NCBI RefSeq assembly: GCF_009746565.1
Contig: NZ_WRPN01000011.1
Location: forward strand, 1 to 64,000
Reading direction: 5' to 3'
DNA length: 64,000 nt
Origin: Mariniflexile maritimum
Lineage (GTDB): Bacteria > Bacteroidota > Bacteroidia > Flavobacteriales > Flavobacteriaceae
Shown: piece by piece, positions 19,729 through 27,061 of the stretch
How the letters are laid out: the number at the start of each line of letters is the position of its first letter
Position numbering within the stretch: position 1 is the first letter of the stretch
The notes under the pieces: generated by a model
What the model was told of the DNA's origin: nothing
What the model saw: the letters and a program-made list of their open reading frames with translations, nothing else
The model's database searches: none
Position numbers and translations under genes: made by a program

Positions 19729-20316
19729 TTATTGTACTTCTGAAAGTTTTTGGGGATACTCTACTTTTATTTTTTCAAGTTGTTCCTTTAACTTTGTTTT
19801 GTTTCCTGGCCAGTTCACATCATTAAGGTTTGCTTCCATTTCGGAGAATGACTTGCCGTATAATGATTGTGCTCTTGCATCCCTTAAAACGTTGTATGCT
19901 GCCACCAATTCATTTTGAACGGCTATATACATTTTATAGGATGTTTCACGGTCATTTTTTAATGATATGATGGCTTTATCCGGATTATCGGAAGATGTTG
20001 GGTCTTTCTTACCTTTACAATAAGTACAAGTGCCATCTCCGCCATTATCCAAAAATTCAATAGCTGCCTTTCTTAAATTTTTAAGTTCCATGGGTTCATC
20101 TTCAACAAGCAACTGGTCTCTACCGTTTAAAAGTACGGTAAAAATGTTTTTTTGTTTGATAACCACATTTTCGTTATTATCTTCAATTGGAGGCAGTTTA
20201 CGGTTAATACCAGAGTCAGTCTCAATAGTGGTTGTTACCAAGAAAAATATCAATAGTAAGAACGCGATATCGGCCATGGAGCCTGCATTTACTTCTGGTG
20301 CTGCTCTTTTTGCCAT
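19729..20316 (-). CDS. Second ExbD/TolR-type transport protein
   Basis: A 195-residue ExbD with the membrane helix ADIAFLLLIFFLVTTTI (about residues 15-32) containing the essential Asp. It is longer than its partner because of a loop near residues 85-105 with a CTYCKGKKDP motif; the CxxC could bind metal or form a disulfide, and I believe it is conserved in flavobacterial homologues. It lies between the frameshifted membrane-protein gene and the other exbD, spaced 20 bp from the latter. Acts in the inner membrane with ExbB. Confidence 0.9.
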   Translation of the reverse strand: MAKRAAPEVNAGSMADIAFLLLIFFLVTTTIETDSGINRKLPPIEDNNENVVIKQKNIFTVLLNGRDQLLVEDEPMELKNLRKAAIEFLDNGGDGTCTYCKGKKDPTSSDNPDKAIISLKNDRETSYKMYIAVQNELVAAYNVLRDARAQSLYGKSFSEMEANLNDVNWPGNKTKLKEQLEKIKVEYPQKLSEVQ

Positions 20317-20323
20317 AATTTAT

Positions 20324-20743
20324 TTATTTAAAAGTTTTTTCAAGCTTGATAGGAAGGTTGCGATAATTGCAACGGTTATTAAGAATATAAAAAGCATATA
20401 GACCTGCCCCTACATTTTTAGAAATACCTTCTGTTATGCCCAAACCTTTGTCGTTAAATTGTTTTAAGTCCAGGTCTGTACCCGAGGATATCATATAAGA
20501 AATTAATATCACAGCTAAAAACAGACCAACAGTTATCAAGGTTTTTTTGATGTCGCCAGCAAATAAGCCTTTGATAACATATACAAGAATTAAGGCTATT
20601 ACAACAAAAAGTACTACATAGGTAACTATCAAGATATTGTCGATCATGCTATCTGAATCTGTCATCATCAGCATCAAAGCAAATATAGTTCCAATAATAC
20701 CAAGGGCGTAAGCCAAATACTTGAGTATTTTGTGTAAATTCAT
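20324..20743 (-). CDS. Membrane protein of the exb operon, C-terminus frameshifted
   Basis: A 139-residue protein between exbB and exbD with three clear membrane helices (about residues 10-28, 38-58, 70-88). After ..GAGLYAFYIL the sequence changes to a polar tail (NNRCNYRNLPIKLEKTFK). Removing one base within 20374-20383 restores a different end, ITVAIIATFLSSLKKLLNK, followed by a stop a few bases later. That is a fourth hydrophobic helix with a basic tail and is clearly the ancestral C-terminus. The extra base is therefore a real mutation or a sequencing error. Family function unknown; it is a regular member of flavobacterial exb operons as far as I recall. Confidence 0.8.
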   Translation of the reverse strand: MNLHKILKYLAYALGIIGTIFALMLMMTDSDSMIDNILIVTYVVLFVVIALILVYVIKGLFAGDIKKTLITVGLFLAVILISYMISSGTDLDLKQFNDKGLGITEGISKNVGAGLYAFYILNNRCNYRNLPIKLEKTFK

Positions 20744-20765
20744 GATTAATATTTTATTAAAATTA

Positions 20766-21539
20766 TTACTTTTTATTTCTAATCAATAAGTCCATTAACG
20801 TGATGGAAGCATCTTCCATATCATTAACGATACTATCGATTTTAGCAATAATATAGTTGTAGAAAACTTGAAGGATCATTGCCACAACAAGACCAAATAC
20901 CGTTGTTAAAAGTGCTACTTTAATACCACCCGCAACAAGTGATGGTTGCATATCGCCGGCAGCCTCAATTTTATCAAACGCTTGAATCATCCCGATTACT
21001 GTTCCCATGAACCCTAACATAGGTGCCAAAGCGATAAACAATGAAATCCAAGATACGTTTTTCTCTAATTGGCCCATTTGCACTCCACCGTAAGCGATAA
21101 CCGCTTTTTCAACAGCGTCCAAACCTTCGTCGGTTCTGTCCAATCCTTGGTAGTAGATAGAAGCGATGGGGCCTTTTGTGTTTCTGCAAACTTCTTTTGC
21201 AGCAGCAACGCCACCAGAAGCAAGAGCGTCTTCAACTTCTTGGGTTAATTTTTTTGTGTTTGTGGTAGAAAGGTTTAAAAAGATAATTCTCTCGATAGCT
21301 ATTGCTAGTCCAAGAATTAAACATAATAGAACGATGCCCATAAATCCAGGGCCACCCTCAATAAACCTCTTTTTTAATTCTTGATGAAAACCAAGTTCTT
21401 CGGCAGGAGCTGCCGCTTCATCTTGTGTCATGGTTGCTACCGTTGTTGTAGCTGTGTTTGTGCTTGCATTGGTTGTTGCATTAACAGTTCCAAATGCCAT
21501 CATTCCTGTAATGGCAAGGATAGAAAATAATCTTTTCAT
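20766..21539 (-). CDS. exbB: MotA/TolQ/ExbB proton-channel protein
   Basis: Inner-membrane channel subunit of the TonB/Tol energising complex. The 257-residue protein begins with a long hydrophobic and Thr/Ala-rich N-terminus (possible signal sequence, MKRLFSILAITGMMAFG), then a helix near residues 57-77. Two C-terminal helices carry the conserved pattern (WISLFIALAPMLGFMGTVIGMIQAF, about 163-190, and LLTTVFGLVVAMILQVFYNY, about 208-228). It is first of four genes (exbB, membrane protein, exbD, exbD). Confidence 0.93.
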   Translation of the reverse strand: MKRLFSILAITGMMAFGTVNATTNASTNTATTTVATMTQDEAAAPAEELGFHQELKKRFIEGGPGFMGIVLLCLILGLAIAIERIIFLNLSTTNTKKLTQEVEDALASGGVAAAKEVCRNTKGPIASIYYQGLDRTDEGLDAVEKAVIAYGGVQMGQLEKNVSWISLFIALAPMLGFMGTVIGMIQAFDKIEAAGDMQPSLVAGGIKVALLTTVFGLVVAMILQVFYNYIIAKIDSIVNDMEDASITLMDLLIRNKK

Positions 21540-21617
21540 GTTCTAAATCTTAATTTTATTAGTTAATTAAAGTGTTAAAGATATAAAAAAAATACAATAA
21601 AAAAATAAAAATTACAG

Positions 21618-21705
21618 CAGAGAGGAAGGGATTCGAACCCTCGATACCCTTTTGGAGTATACACACTTTCCAGGCGTGCGCCTTCGACCACTCGGCCACC
21701 TCTCT
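21618..21705 (-). tRNA. tRNA-Ser (anticodon GGA)
   Basis: Reading the minus strand, a perfect 7-bp acceptor stem AGAGAGG/CCTCTCT encloses a class II tRNA with a long variable arm, GTTCGAATCCC in the T arm and an anticodon loop CTGGAAA. The anticodon GGA is at 21669-21671 (minus strand). Discriminator base is G, as in serine tRNAs. The CCA end is not encoded. Confidence 0.96.
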
Positions 21706-21774
21706 GTATTTCAATTGTACTTATTTACGGGGTTCAAATAACGAAAAAATCTTCAATCCATAAAATTTTAAAGG

Positions 21775-22806
21775 TTAATTTTGAGACATTTCTCCGCGTA
21801 AAGAGGTTTCGTACATGGCCTTGAAAATTTCAGGGGCTGTTTTTTGCCCTAACATGAACATGAGTTTGCTTATTGCCGCTTCGGTTGAGATGTCTTTTCC
21901 TGATATTACTCCTATGTCTTTCAGTTGGTTACTGGTTTCGTAATGCCCCATCATCACGCTTCCGCCAGCGCATTGCGTAACATTTATAATATGGATGCCT
22001 TTGTTTATTGTTTCTTGAAGAAGGGCAATAAACCATGCTTCGGTAGTGCAATTTCCGGCGCCGTAAGTCTCCAAAATCACCGATTTTAGGTTTGGTGTCG
22101 CCAAAACACTCTTTAAAAACGCTAGCGAGATGCCCGGAAACAGTTTTACAAGTGCAATATTGGTGCTTAAATTTTTATGCACAAGCAATGGTTTTTTTAA
22201 ATCGGGCTTGAATAAATGTTCATAATTTACTTTTAAGTGCACCCCAGATTCTGCCAGTTCGGGATAATTTAAGGAAGCGAACGCCTTAAAGTTTTCAGCA
22301 TTTAATTTCGTGGTTCGGTTGGCGCGGTACAATTTGTATTCAAAATATAAACAAACTTCTTTTACCAAGGGTTTCCCGTTTTCTTGTAATGATGCCATTT
22401 GAATGGAGGTTATTAAATTTTCCTTGGCATCGGTTCTTAAATCGCCAATGGGCAATTGCGACCCTGTAAAAACAACGGGTTTTGCTAAATTTTCCAACAT
22501 AAAACTTAGTGCGGAAGCGGTATAGCTCATGGTATCGCTGCCGTGAAGCACCACAAAACCGTCGCATGAAGCGTAATTTGACTCTATGATTTCGGCAATT
22601 TGCACCCAATAGCGCGGGTTCATGTTGCTTGAATCGATAGGTTCATTTAAAGAAACCGTTTCAATGGTACATTCCAAAAGGTGCAGCTCGGGAATTTTAT
22701 CCAAAAGGGTTTTAAAATCGAAGGCTTTTAGCACCCCTGTTTTAAAATCCTTGATCATACCAATGGTGCCGCCTGTATAAATTAGCAATATGTTGGGCTT
22801 TGACAT
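21775..22806 (-). CDS. ansA: Type I L-asparaginase
   Basis: Hydrolyses L-asparagine to aspartate and ammonia. The N-terminal catalytic loop LLIYTGGTIGM (residues 6-16) holds the first nucleophilic Thr, and VVLHGSDTMSYTASAL (about 86-101) holds the second Thr-Asp pair. The C-terminal domain has NVTQCAGGSVMMGHY. At 343 residues, without a signal peptide, it fits the cytoplasmic AnsA type. It is 24 bp downstream of tatD on the same strand and probably co-transcribed. Confidence 0.93.
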   Translation of the reverse strand: MSKPNILLIYTGGTIGMIKDFKTGVLKAFDFKTLLDKIPELHLLECTIETVSLNEPIDSSNMNPRYWVQIAEIIESNYASCDGFVVLHGSDTMSYTASALSFMLENLAKPVVFTGSQLPIGDLRTDAKENLITSIQMASLQENGKPLVKEVCLYFEYKLYRANRTTKLNAENFKAFASLNYPELAESGVHLKVNYEHLFKPDLKKPLLVHKNLSTNIALVKLFPGISLAFLKSVLATPNLKSVILETYGAGNCTTEAWFIALLQETINKGIHIINVTQCAGGSVMMGHYETSNQLKDIGVISGKDISTEAAISKLMFMLGQKTAPEIFKAMYETSLRGEMSQN

Positions 22807-22830
22807 TTGATTTACGTTTTTTTTGAATTA

Positions 22831-23598
22831 TTAAATTCCAAAAACATCTTTTGAGTTTTGGGTGGTGATGTTGGCTATTTCCTCTAAAGATACCTTATAT
22901 ATATGTGATAACTTTTCCAATACCTTCATTATATATACACTTTCGTTGCGTTTTCCGCGATAGGGCACGGGCGCCAAATAAGGGGCATCGGTTTCTAAAA
23001 CAATGTGCTTAATGTCAATGTGATTAAGAAACTGGTCGATTTTCCCATTTTTAAAGGTTACTACACCACCTATCCCTAACTTCATATTAAAAGACAGTGC
23101 TTGGTGTGCCTGTGCTAAGGTGCCGGTAAAACAATGAAAAATACCAAATAAATCGGCACTCCGTTCTGTTTCCAGTACTTCAAAAATTTCATCGAAAGCC
23201 TCACGGCAATGGATAACAATAGGCAATTTGTACTTTTTTGCTAATTGTATTTGATGTTTGAATGCCTTCTTTTGGATTGCTAAGGTTGAAGTATCCCAAT
23301 ACAGATCGATACCAATTTCTCCAATGGCATAAAACTTCCGCTTTGCGAGCATGGTTTCTACATGACGCAATTCCTCGTTATAATTTTCCTTTACATGGGT
23401 TGGGTGCAAGCCCGTCATTAAAAACACCCGATCTGGAAAATCGTGTTCTAGTTGGAACATGGCTTGCGTATATGTTGAGTCGATGGCAGGAACAAAAAAA
23501 CGCGAAACGCCTTGGTTGATGGCACGGTTTATCATATCATATCGGTCGTCATCAAAGGCTTCGCTGTACAGATGGGTGTGTGTATCGGTAATTATCAT
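22831..23598 (-). CDS. tatD: TatD-family metal-dependent hydrolase/DNase
   Basis: TIM-barrel hydrolase of 255 residues. Metal-binding residues are visible in DTHTHLYSEAF (residues 5-15), the conserved Glu in AIGEIGID (about 97), His in IVIHCREAF and IFHCFTG, and the Asp in VLETDAPYLAP (about 205). Family members have 3'-5' DNase or D-aminoacyl-tRNA deacylase activities. It precedes ansA on the same strand. Two palindromes upstream separate it from the sigma-factor operon. Confidence 0.93.
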   Translation of the reverse strand: MIITDTHTHLYSEAFDDDRYDMINRAINQGVSRFFVPAIDSTYTQAMFQLEHDFPDRVFLMTGLHPTHVKENYNEELRHVETMLAKRKFYAIGEIGIDLYWDTSTLAIQKKAFKHQIQLAKKYKLPIVIHCREAFDEIFEVLETERSADLFGIFHCFTGTLAQAHQALSFNMKLGIGGVVTFKNGKIDQFLNHIDIKHIVLETDAPYLAPVPYRGKRNESVYIMKVLEKLSHIYKVSLEEIANITTQNSKDVFGI

Positions 23599-23662
23599 AG
23601 GGTAAAAATAGTGAAGAAATTAAAGTATTAAGTAAATTTGAAGAATTTTCACGAATGAAAAA

Positions 23663-23691
23663 ACCCCACGGTTTTAAAACCTATGGGGTTG
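23663..23691. terminator. Palindrome downstream of the sigma/anti-sigma operon
   Basis: Arms AACCCCA/TGGGGTT with an inner GGTTTTAAAACC core. With the next palindrome it ends the leftward sigma-factor operon; it also resembles a dispersed palindromic repeat. Confidence 0.6.
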
Positions 23692-23725
23692 AATGCCTAT
23701 TTCACAATAGATATTATGAATTTGA

Positions 23726-23757
23726 GGCCTACAAGGTTTTAAAAACCTTGCAGGTCG
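23726..23757. terminator. Second palindrome downstream of the sigma/anti-sigma operon
   Basis: GGCCTACAAGGTTTT pairs with AAAACCTTGCAGGTC (two G-U pairs), and lies five bases from the stop codon of the leftward gene. Confidence 0.65.
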
Positions 23758-23761
23758 AGTG

Positions 23762-24496
23762 TCAATCCAACTTTTTAATTAATTTTTGGGCCAATTTATG
23801 CTCTTCGGCCTCATCTGGAATGGTTTTTAAAATTTCAACAGCCGCATCGTATTGTTTTTGTTTTAATTTACTTAACGCCAAATAATACGTTGCTTTGGTT
23901 TTATAAACCGAATGGCCGTCCTTCAAACCTTTTAATAACCAATCGGCCATGGCGAAATTATTCAATTCAATATTTGTTACGCCTCTATAAAATTGTAATT
24001 CTGAATTTTTTTCATCGGTAAGCAACAATTCCTTGAAGGCTACTTCCGCCTTGGCGAAATCCTTTTTGTTAAAGGCGTTTTCGGCGGTTTTCAGTAGCCC
24101 ATCTTCATTGCCTCTTACGGTTAAACTGATGCTGTCGTAATTGGCATAATCGGCATAAACCGGATGGGACAGCTTATTGAACAACGTTATGCCAATTAAT
24201 AATGCGATACTTGCCGCCATGGCATATTGCCAAGGTTTAAATTGAATGCCTTTTTTTGTAGCTTGTTGTTTCTTGAAATGTTTACTTGAAATAGCTTTTA
24301 AGTTATTTTTAAAGTCTGTTGAAGCTGCTTCATTTTCAAATGTATGCTCTAAAAACGCAGACAGTTCTTTATAGGTATTAAAACGTTGCTTAAATGCGGG
24401 GTCGGTGCTCAAACGGGTTTCAAAAGCTTCTTTTTCAGTTTCTGATAGTGCTTTTAAAAGGTAATCTTCAAATAATGTATAATCTTGCTCGTCCAT
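23762..24496 (-). CDS. Membrane TPR protein, probable anti-sigma factor
   Basis: A 244-residue protein encoded five bases after the sigma-factor gene. The cytoplasmic N-terminus (EDYLLKALSETEKEAFETRL..) resembles the amino-terminal part of Bacteroidota anti-sigma factors. A single membrane helix follows at about residues 87-105 (WQYAMAASIALLIGITLF), then a periplasmic region with tetratricopeptide-like repeats (AENAFNKKDFAKAEVAFKELL, ..LKQKQYDAAVEILKTI). The layout suggests that the TPR domain senses an envelope partner and the N-terminus holds the sigma factor. This role is inferred from operon position and topology. Confidence 0.7.
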   Translation of the reverse strand: MDEQDYTLFEDYLLKALSETEKEAFETRLSTDPAFKQRFNTYKELSAFLEHTFENEAASTDFKNNLKAISSKHFKKQQATKKGIQFKPWQYAMAASIALLIGITLFNKLSHPVYADYANYDSISLTVRGNEDGLLKTAENAFNKKDFAKAEVAFKELLLTDEKNSELQFYRGVTNIELNNFAMADWLLKGLKDGHSVYKTKATYYLALSKLKQKQYDAAVEILKTIPDEAEEHKLAQKLIKKLD

Positions 24497-24501
24497 AATG
24501 G

Positions 24502-25083
24502 TTACTTATTAAGTAGGTTAAATTTTGGTGATTCGCGAACCAGCTCTGTTAATTTACCAATACATAAAGATTTCTTTTTTCGGGCATAAGCGTATGTTAC
24601 ACCTAAACTTTCGGCCACTTCTTCCATCGATTTTATTTTAAAGGTTGCGGCCAATAATTCTTTACAAGCGGTTCCTAGTTTATTGAACATTTCTGTAAAT
24701 AAGGCGTGTTTTTCGCCGTACAAATCGGTTTCAAAAGCTAGTTCATGAGCGTCTTCTCCTTTATATAAAATGTCTTCCTTAATTGTTACCTCTTTATTCG
24801 ACGTTTTTTTTAGTTCGTTCAACCATTTGCGCTTGCACAGTAAAAAGAAATACGCATCGAATGGGCAGGTTAATTCCAGCTTCTTTTCGCTTGCTTGATT
24901 ATATATGGTTATTAAGGTGTCTTGAATAATGTCCTGCGCTTGGTCGCTATCGCCACTGTTCTGTTTGATGTAATTGATAACCTTGGGCGCGAATTTATCA
25001 TAAATGGCCTCTATAATAAAGGCATTGTTTTGCACCAATCCATCGATATATTTTTGGTCGTCGTGTAATTTTTTTTCGCTCAT
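24502..25083 (-). CDS. ECF-like sigma-70 family RNA polymerase sigma factor
   Basis: A 193-residue two-domain sigma factor. Region 2 (about residues 25-95) contains SDQAQDIIQDTLITIYNQA, the DxxQDxF-like core-binding block. Region 4 is the C-terminal helix-turn-helix MEEVAESLGVTYAYARKKK (about 153-171). No extra domains. It is transcribed away from the secreted-protein and CHAT genes and followed at once by a membrane anti-sigma candidate. Three copies of a spaced promoter motif that is not the housekeeping one lie in front of the rightward genes, making it the most likely user of that motif (inference). Confidence 0.88.
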   Translation of the reverse strand: MSEKKLHDDQKYIDGLVQNNAFIIEAIYDKFAPKVINYIKQNSGDSDQAQDIIQDTLITIYNQASEKKLELTCPFDAYFFLLCKRKWLNELKKTSNKEVTIKEDILYKGEDAHELAFETDLYGEKHALFTEMFNKLGTACKELLAATFKIKSMEEVAESLGVTYAYARKKKSLCIGKLTELVRESPKFNLLNK

Positions 25084-25128
25084 TAACCCTTGTATTTACT
25101 GCTAATTTAAAAAAAGTTTAAAATAAAT

Positions 25129-25164
25129 GGGTAACAAAATATAAATGGTTTTGATATAAGGGTG
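25129..25164 (+). promoter_or_regulatory. Putative ECF-sigma promoter, copy A
   Basis: GGGTAACAAAA (25129-25139), 11 bp, then TTGATATAAGG. It is followed by about 50 bp of leader before the secreted-protein gene. The same blocks with the same 11-bp spacing recur at 25673 and 26877. Confidence 0.65.
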
Positions 25165-25217
25165 TAACAACAAAAATTACAAATCAAATTTTAATTAATC
25201 CATAAAAACTAGAAATC

Positions 25218-25655
25218 ATGAAAAAATCAATTTTAATTATCGCAACCGTAGCTTTATCAATGTTAAATGTAAATGCCGCCAATGAAAACAAAACACTTAA
25301 CGCTTCAACTGAAATTGGAACTGTTTCAAAAGATAACATCGCCCAAATTTTTGAGTGGCAAGTTGAAACCACAAAAGGGGTTTACTCCGGTACTTCACTA
25401 TCACTTGAAAGTGCCAAGGAAATGATGAAACTATCAAGCTCTGGCGAAGTTGTAACAGGAACGCAAATTACAAGTTACTTCGTATTAAAAAGCGAAATGA
25501 ACACCAACAGAAACTATTTCTGGGAAGTTGAAACTGAAACTGGATCGGCAAAAGGTTATGCCTCTACTGAAGATTACGCCAATAAAATGATTGCCTTAGT
25601 GGCTTCTGGTGACGCCATTGTATCAAAAATCATCATCAGCCAACCGCAACAATAA
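25218..25655 (+). CDS. Secreted protein with an internal duplication
   Basis: A 145-residue protein with signal peptide MKKSILIIATVALSMLNVNA. The mature part consists of two homologous units of about 45 residues. The first begins FEWQVETTKGVYSGTS and the second YFWEVETETGSAKGYAS; both continue with a helix of the type SAKEMMKLSSSGE or DYANKMIALVASGD. No catalytic residues are apparent, so a small binding or sensing protein is plausible. It is the first rightward gene beside the sigma factor, behind promoter copy A. Confidence 0.6.
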   Translation: MKKSILIIATVALSMLNVNAANENKTLNASTEIGTVSKDNIAQIFEWQVETTKGVYSGTSLSLESAKEMMKLSSSGEVVTGTQITSYFVLKSEMNTNRNYFWEVETETGSAKGYASTEDYANKMIALVASGDAIVSKIIISQPQQ

Positions 25656-25667
25656 AAATAAGTACCA

Positions 25668-25697
25668 AAACAGGGTAACAAAAAAGTTGCCCTGTTT
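25668..25697 (+). terminator. Hairpin between secreted protein and lipoprotein genes
   Basis: Arms AAACAGGG and CCCTGTTT enclose an A-rich loop. There is only a short T run, so termination is probably partial. Confidence 0.5.
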
Positions 25698-25704
25698 ATA
25701 TACC
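25673..25704 (+). promoter_or_regulatory. Putative ECF-sigma promoter, copy B, overlapping a terminator hairpin
   Basis: GGGTAACAAAA (25673-25683), 11 bp, then TTTATATACC. The -35-like block lies inside an inverted repeat (AAACAGGGTAAC..GTTGCCCTGTTT, 25668-25697) that can also end the upstream transcript. The lipoprotein gene starts 30 bp downstream. Confidence 0.6.
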
Positions 25705-25734
25705 ATCAAATAACAATTAAAAACCCAAATTATC

Positions 25735-26775
25735 ATGAAAACAACAAATCAATTTCAAGAACACTCAAACAATTTTAAAAACATGAGCAACCATTTAAAG
25801 CACATTTTAGGAACCCTTTTAATAACGGCCTTACTGCTTACAGGCTGTAGCAAATCGGAAGGCATCGATGATGATTGCGATGACTTGTGCAGTGTAGCAA
25901 CCGCCGAGGCGTTTGATGGCATAAAAGAAAAGGCCCTTGAAGAAATGACCCAAAAATTTCAATTTAAGGCCGAAGATGGCGCGGTAACCCTAACCTCAAA
26001 AAAAGGTGTAAAAATTACCATCAACGGAAACTGTTTAACCAAAAACGGCAATGCCGTAACAGGTAACGTCGATTTGGAATATGTTGAGATATTCAACAAA
26101 GGCAACATGTTAACTACCAACAAACCTACCATGGGCCTTATGCCAAACGGCGATAAAGCCTTATTGCTAACAGGTGGCGAGTTCTTTTTGGAAGCCTCTC
26201 AAAATGGTGTTGCCTTGGCCACCAATTGTGAACTTCAACTCATTATCCCAGCTAATTTAACCGGCGGCACCGATACTAACATGATCTTATGGAATGGCCT
26301 CATTGATGATAATGGCGACCTAGTTTGGGAAGAAGCAAAACGCGATGGCGCCAACGGTAAAGGAGGTGTGTTTGCTGAAGGTTCCAACTATTATGCCTTT
26401 ATAGGTAACTTTGGATGGAGCAACGTAGATAGATTTTATAACGACCCCAGACCAAAAACAACCATTTTAGCTGCTGTTCCCGAAGGGAATGACAACAAAA
26501 ACTCGGCCGTTTATTTGTCGTATGACGGTGAAACAACCGGTTTGGCCCAATTAGATACTTACGATCCTGCAACCGGATTGTTTAGCGAGCATTACGGACA
26601 AATCCCTATTGGTTTAGAATGTCATGCCATTTTTGTATCGGAAGTTAATGGCAACTGGAAATACGCCATAAAGGCCGTAACCATTGTTGCGAACGGCATT
26701 ATCACATTTACAACCAGCGACATGGCCATTGCTACCGAAGCGCAACTTACAGCCATCATTAACGGTTTACCTTAA
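25735..26775 (+). CDS. Lipoprotein of unknown function
   Basis: A 346-residue exported lipoprotein. The lipobox LLTGC is at residues 34-38 if translation starts at 25735, or 18-22 from the ATG at 25783 (MSNHLKHILGTL), which gives a more usual signal length. The body has the features of a beta-rich envelope protein (LTSKKGVKITINGNCLTKNGNAVTG.., GEFFLEASQNGVALATNCELQLIIP). An acidic Cys-containing start follows the lipobox (DDDCDDLCSV). No enzyme motif is evident. It stands behind the second copy of the sigma-type promoter and is followed by a terminator, so it is a separate member of the presumed regulon. Confidence 0.65.
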   Translation: MKTTNQFQEHSNNFKNMSNHLKHILGTLLITALLLTGCSKSEGIDDDCDDLCSVATAEAFDGIKEKALEEMTQKFQFKAEDGAVTLTSKKGVKITINGNCLTKNGNAVTGNVDLEYVEIFNKGNMLTTNKPTMGLMPNGDKALLLTGGEFFLEASQNGVALATNCELQLIIPANLTGGTDTNMILWNGLIDDNGDLVWEEAKRDGANGKGGVFAEGSNYYAFIGNFGWSNVDRFYNDPRPKTTILAAVPEGNDNKNSAVYLSYDGETTGLAQLDTYDPATGLFSEHYGQIPIGLECHAIFVSEVNGNWKYAIKAVTIVANGIITFTTSDMAIATEAQLTAIINGLP

Positions 26776-26836
26776 ATAATCTACACAATTAATTACCTAC
26801 TTAGTATTGGTTTCCCCGTACTTAACCTACTTACTA

Positions 26837-26867
26837 AAAACCAGAGGCTTTTGTTTCTGGTTTTTTT
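26837..26867 (+). terminator. Terminator after the lipoprotein gene
   Basis: Arms AAAACCAGA and TCTGGTTTT with a short loop are followed by seven T. Confidence 0.85.
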
Positions 26868-26876
26868 CATTTTTAA

Positions 26877-26908
26877 GGGTAACAAAAAGCACTTCCGATT
26901 GATATAAT
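26877..26908 (+). promoter_or_regulatory. Putative ECF-sigma promoter, copy C
   Basis: GGGTAACAAAA (26877-26887), 11 bp, then TTGATATAAT. It would start a leader of roughly 145 nt for the PKD/barrel protein and the CHAT operon. Confidence 0.65.
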
Positions 26909-27061
26909 GGTATGAAGAAAAATGCCGTTATAATCATTCTAATCATGTTTGTCCTTTTTGTTATATGGGCAAACCTCGTTATGATTGCAGCCCATTTATA
27001 TAGATATTAGGATAAGTGAACGCTTTTTGTATATTTATGAACAACTAAACTGTAATGTATC

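Noticed and set aside
26912-27010. A 32-residue hydrophobic reading frame starting ATGAAGAAAAATGCC
   Set aside because: Its start codon lies about where transcription from promoter copy C would begin, leaving no leader for translation. It is more likely leader sequence of the PKD-protein transcript.
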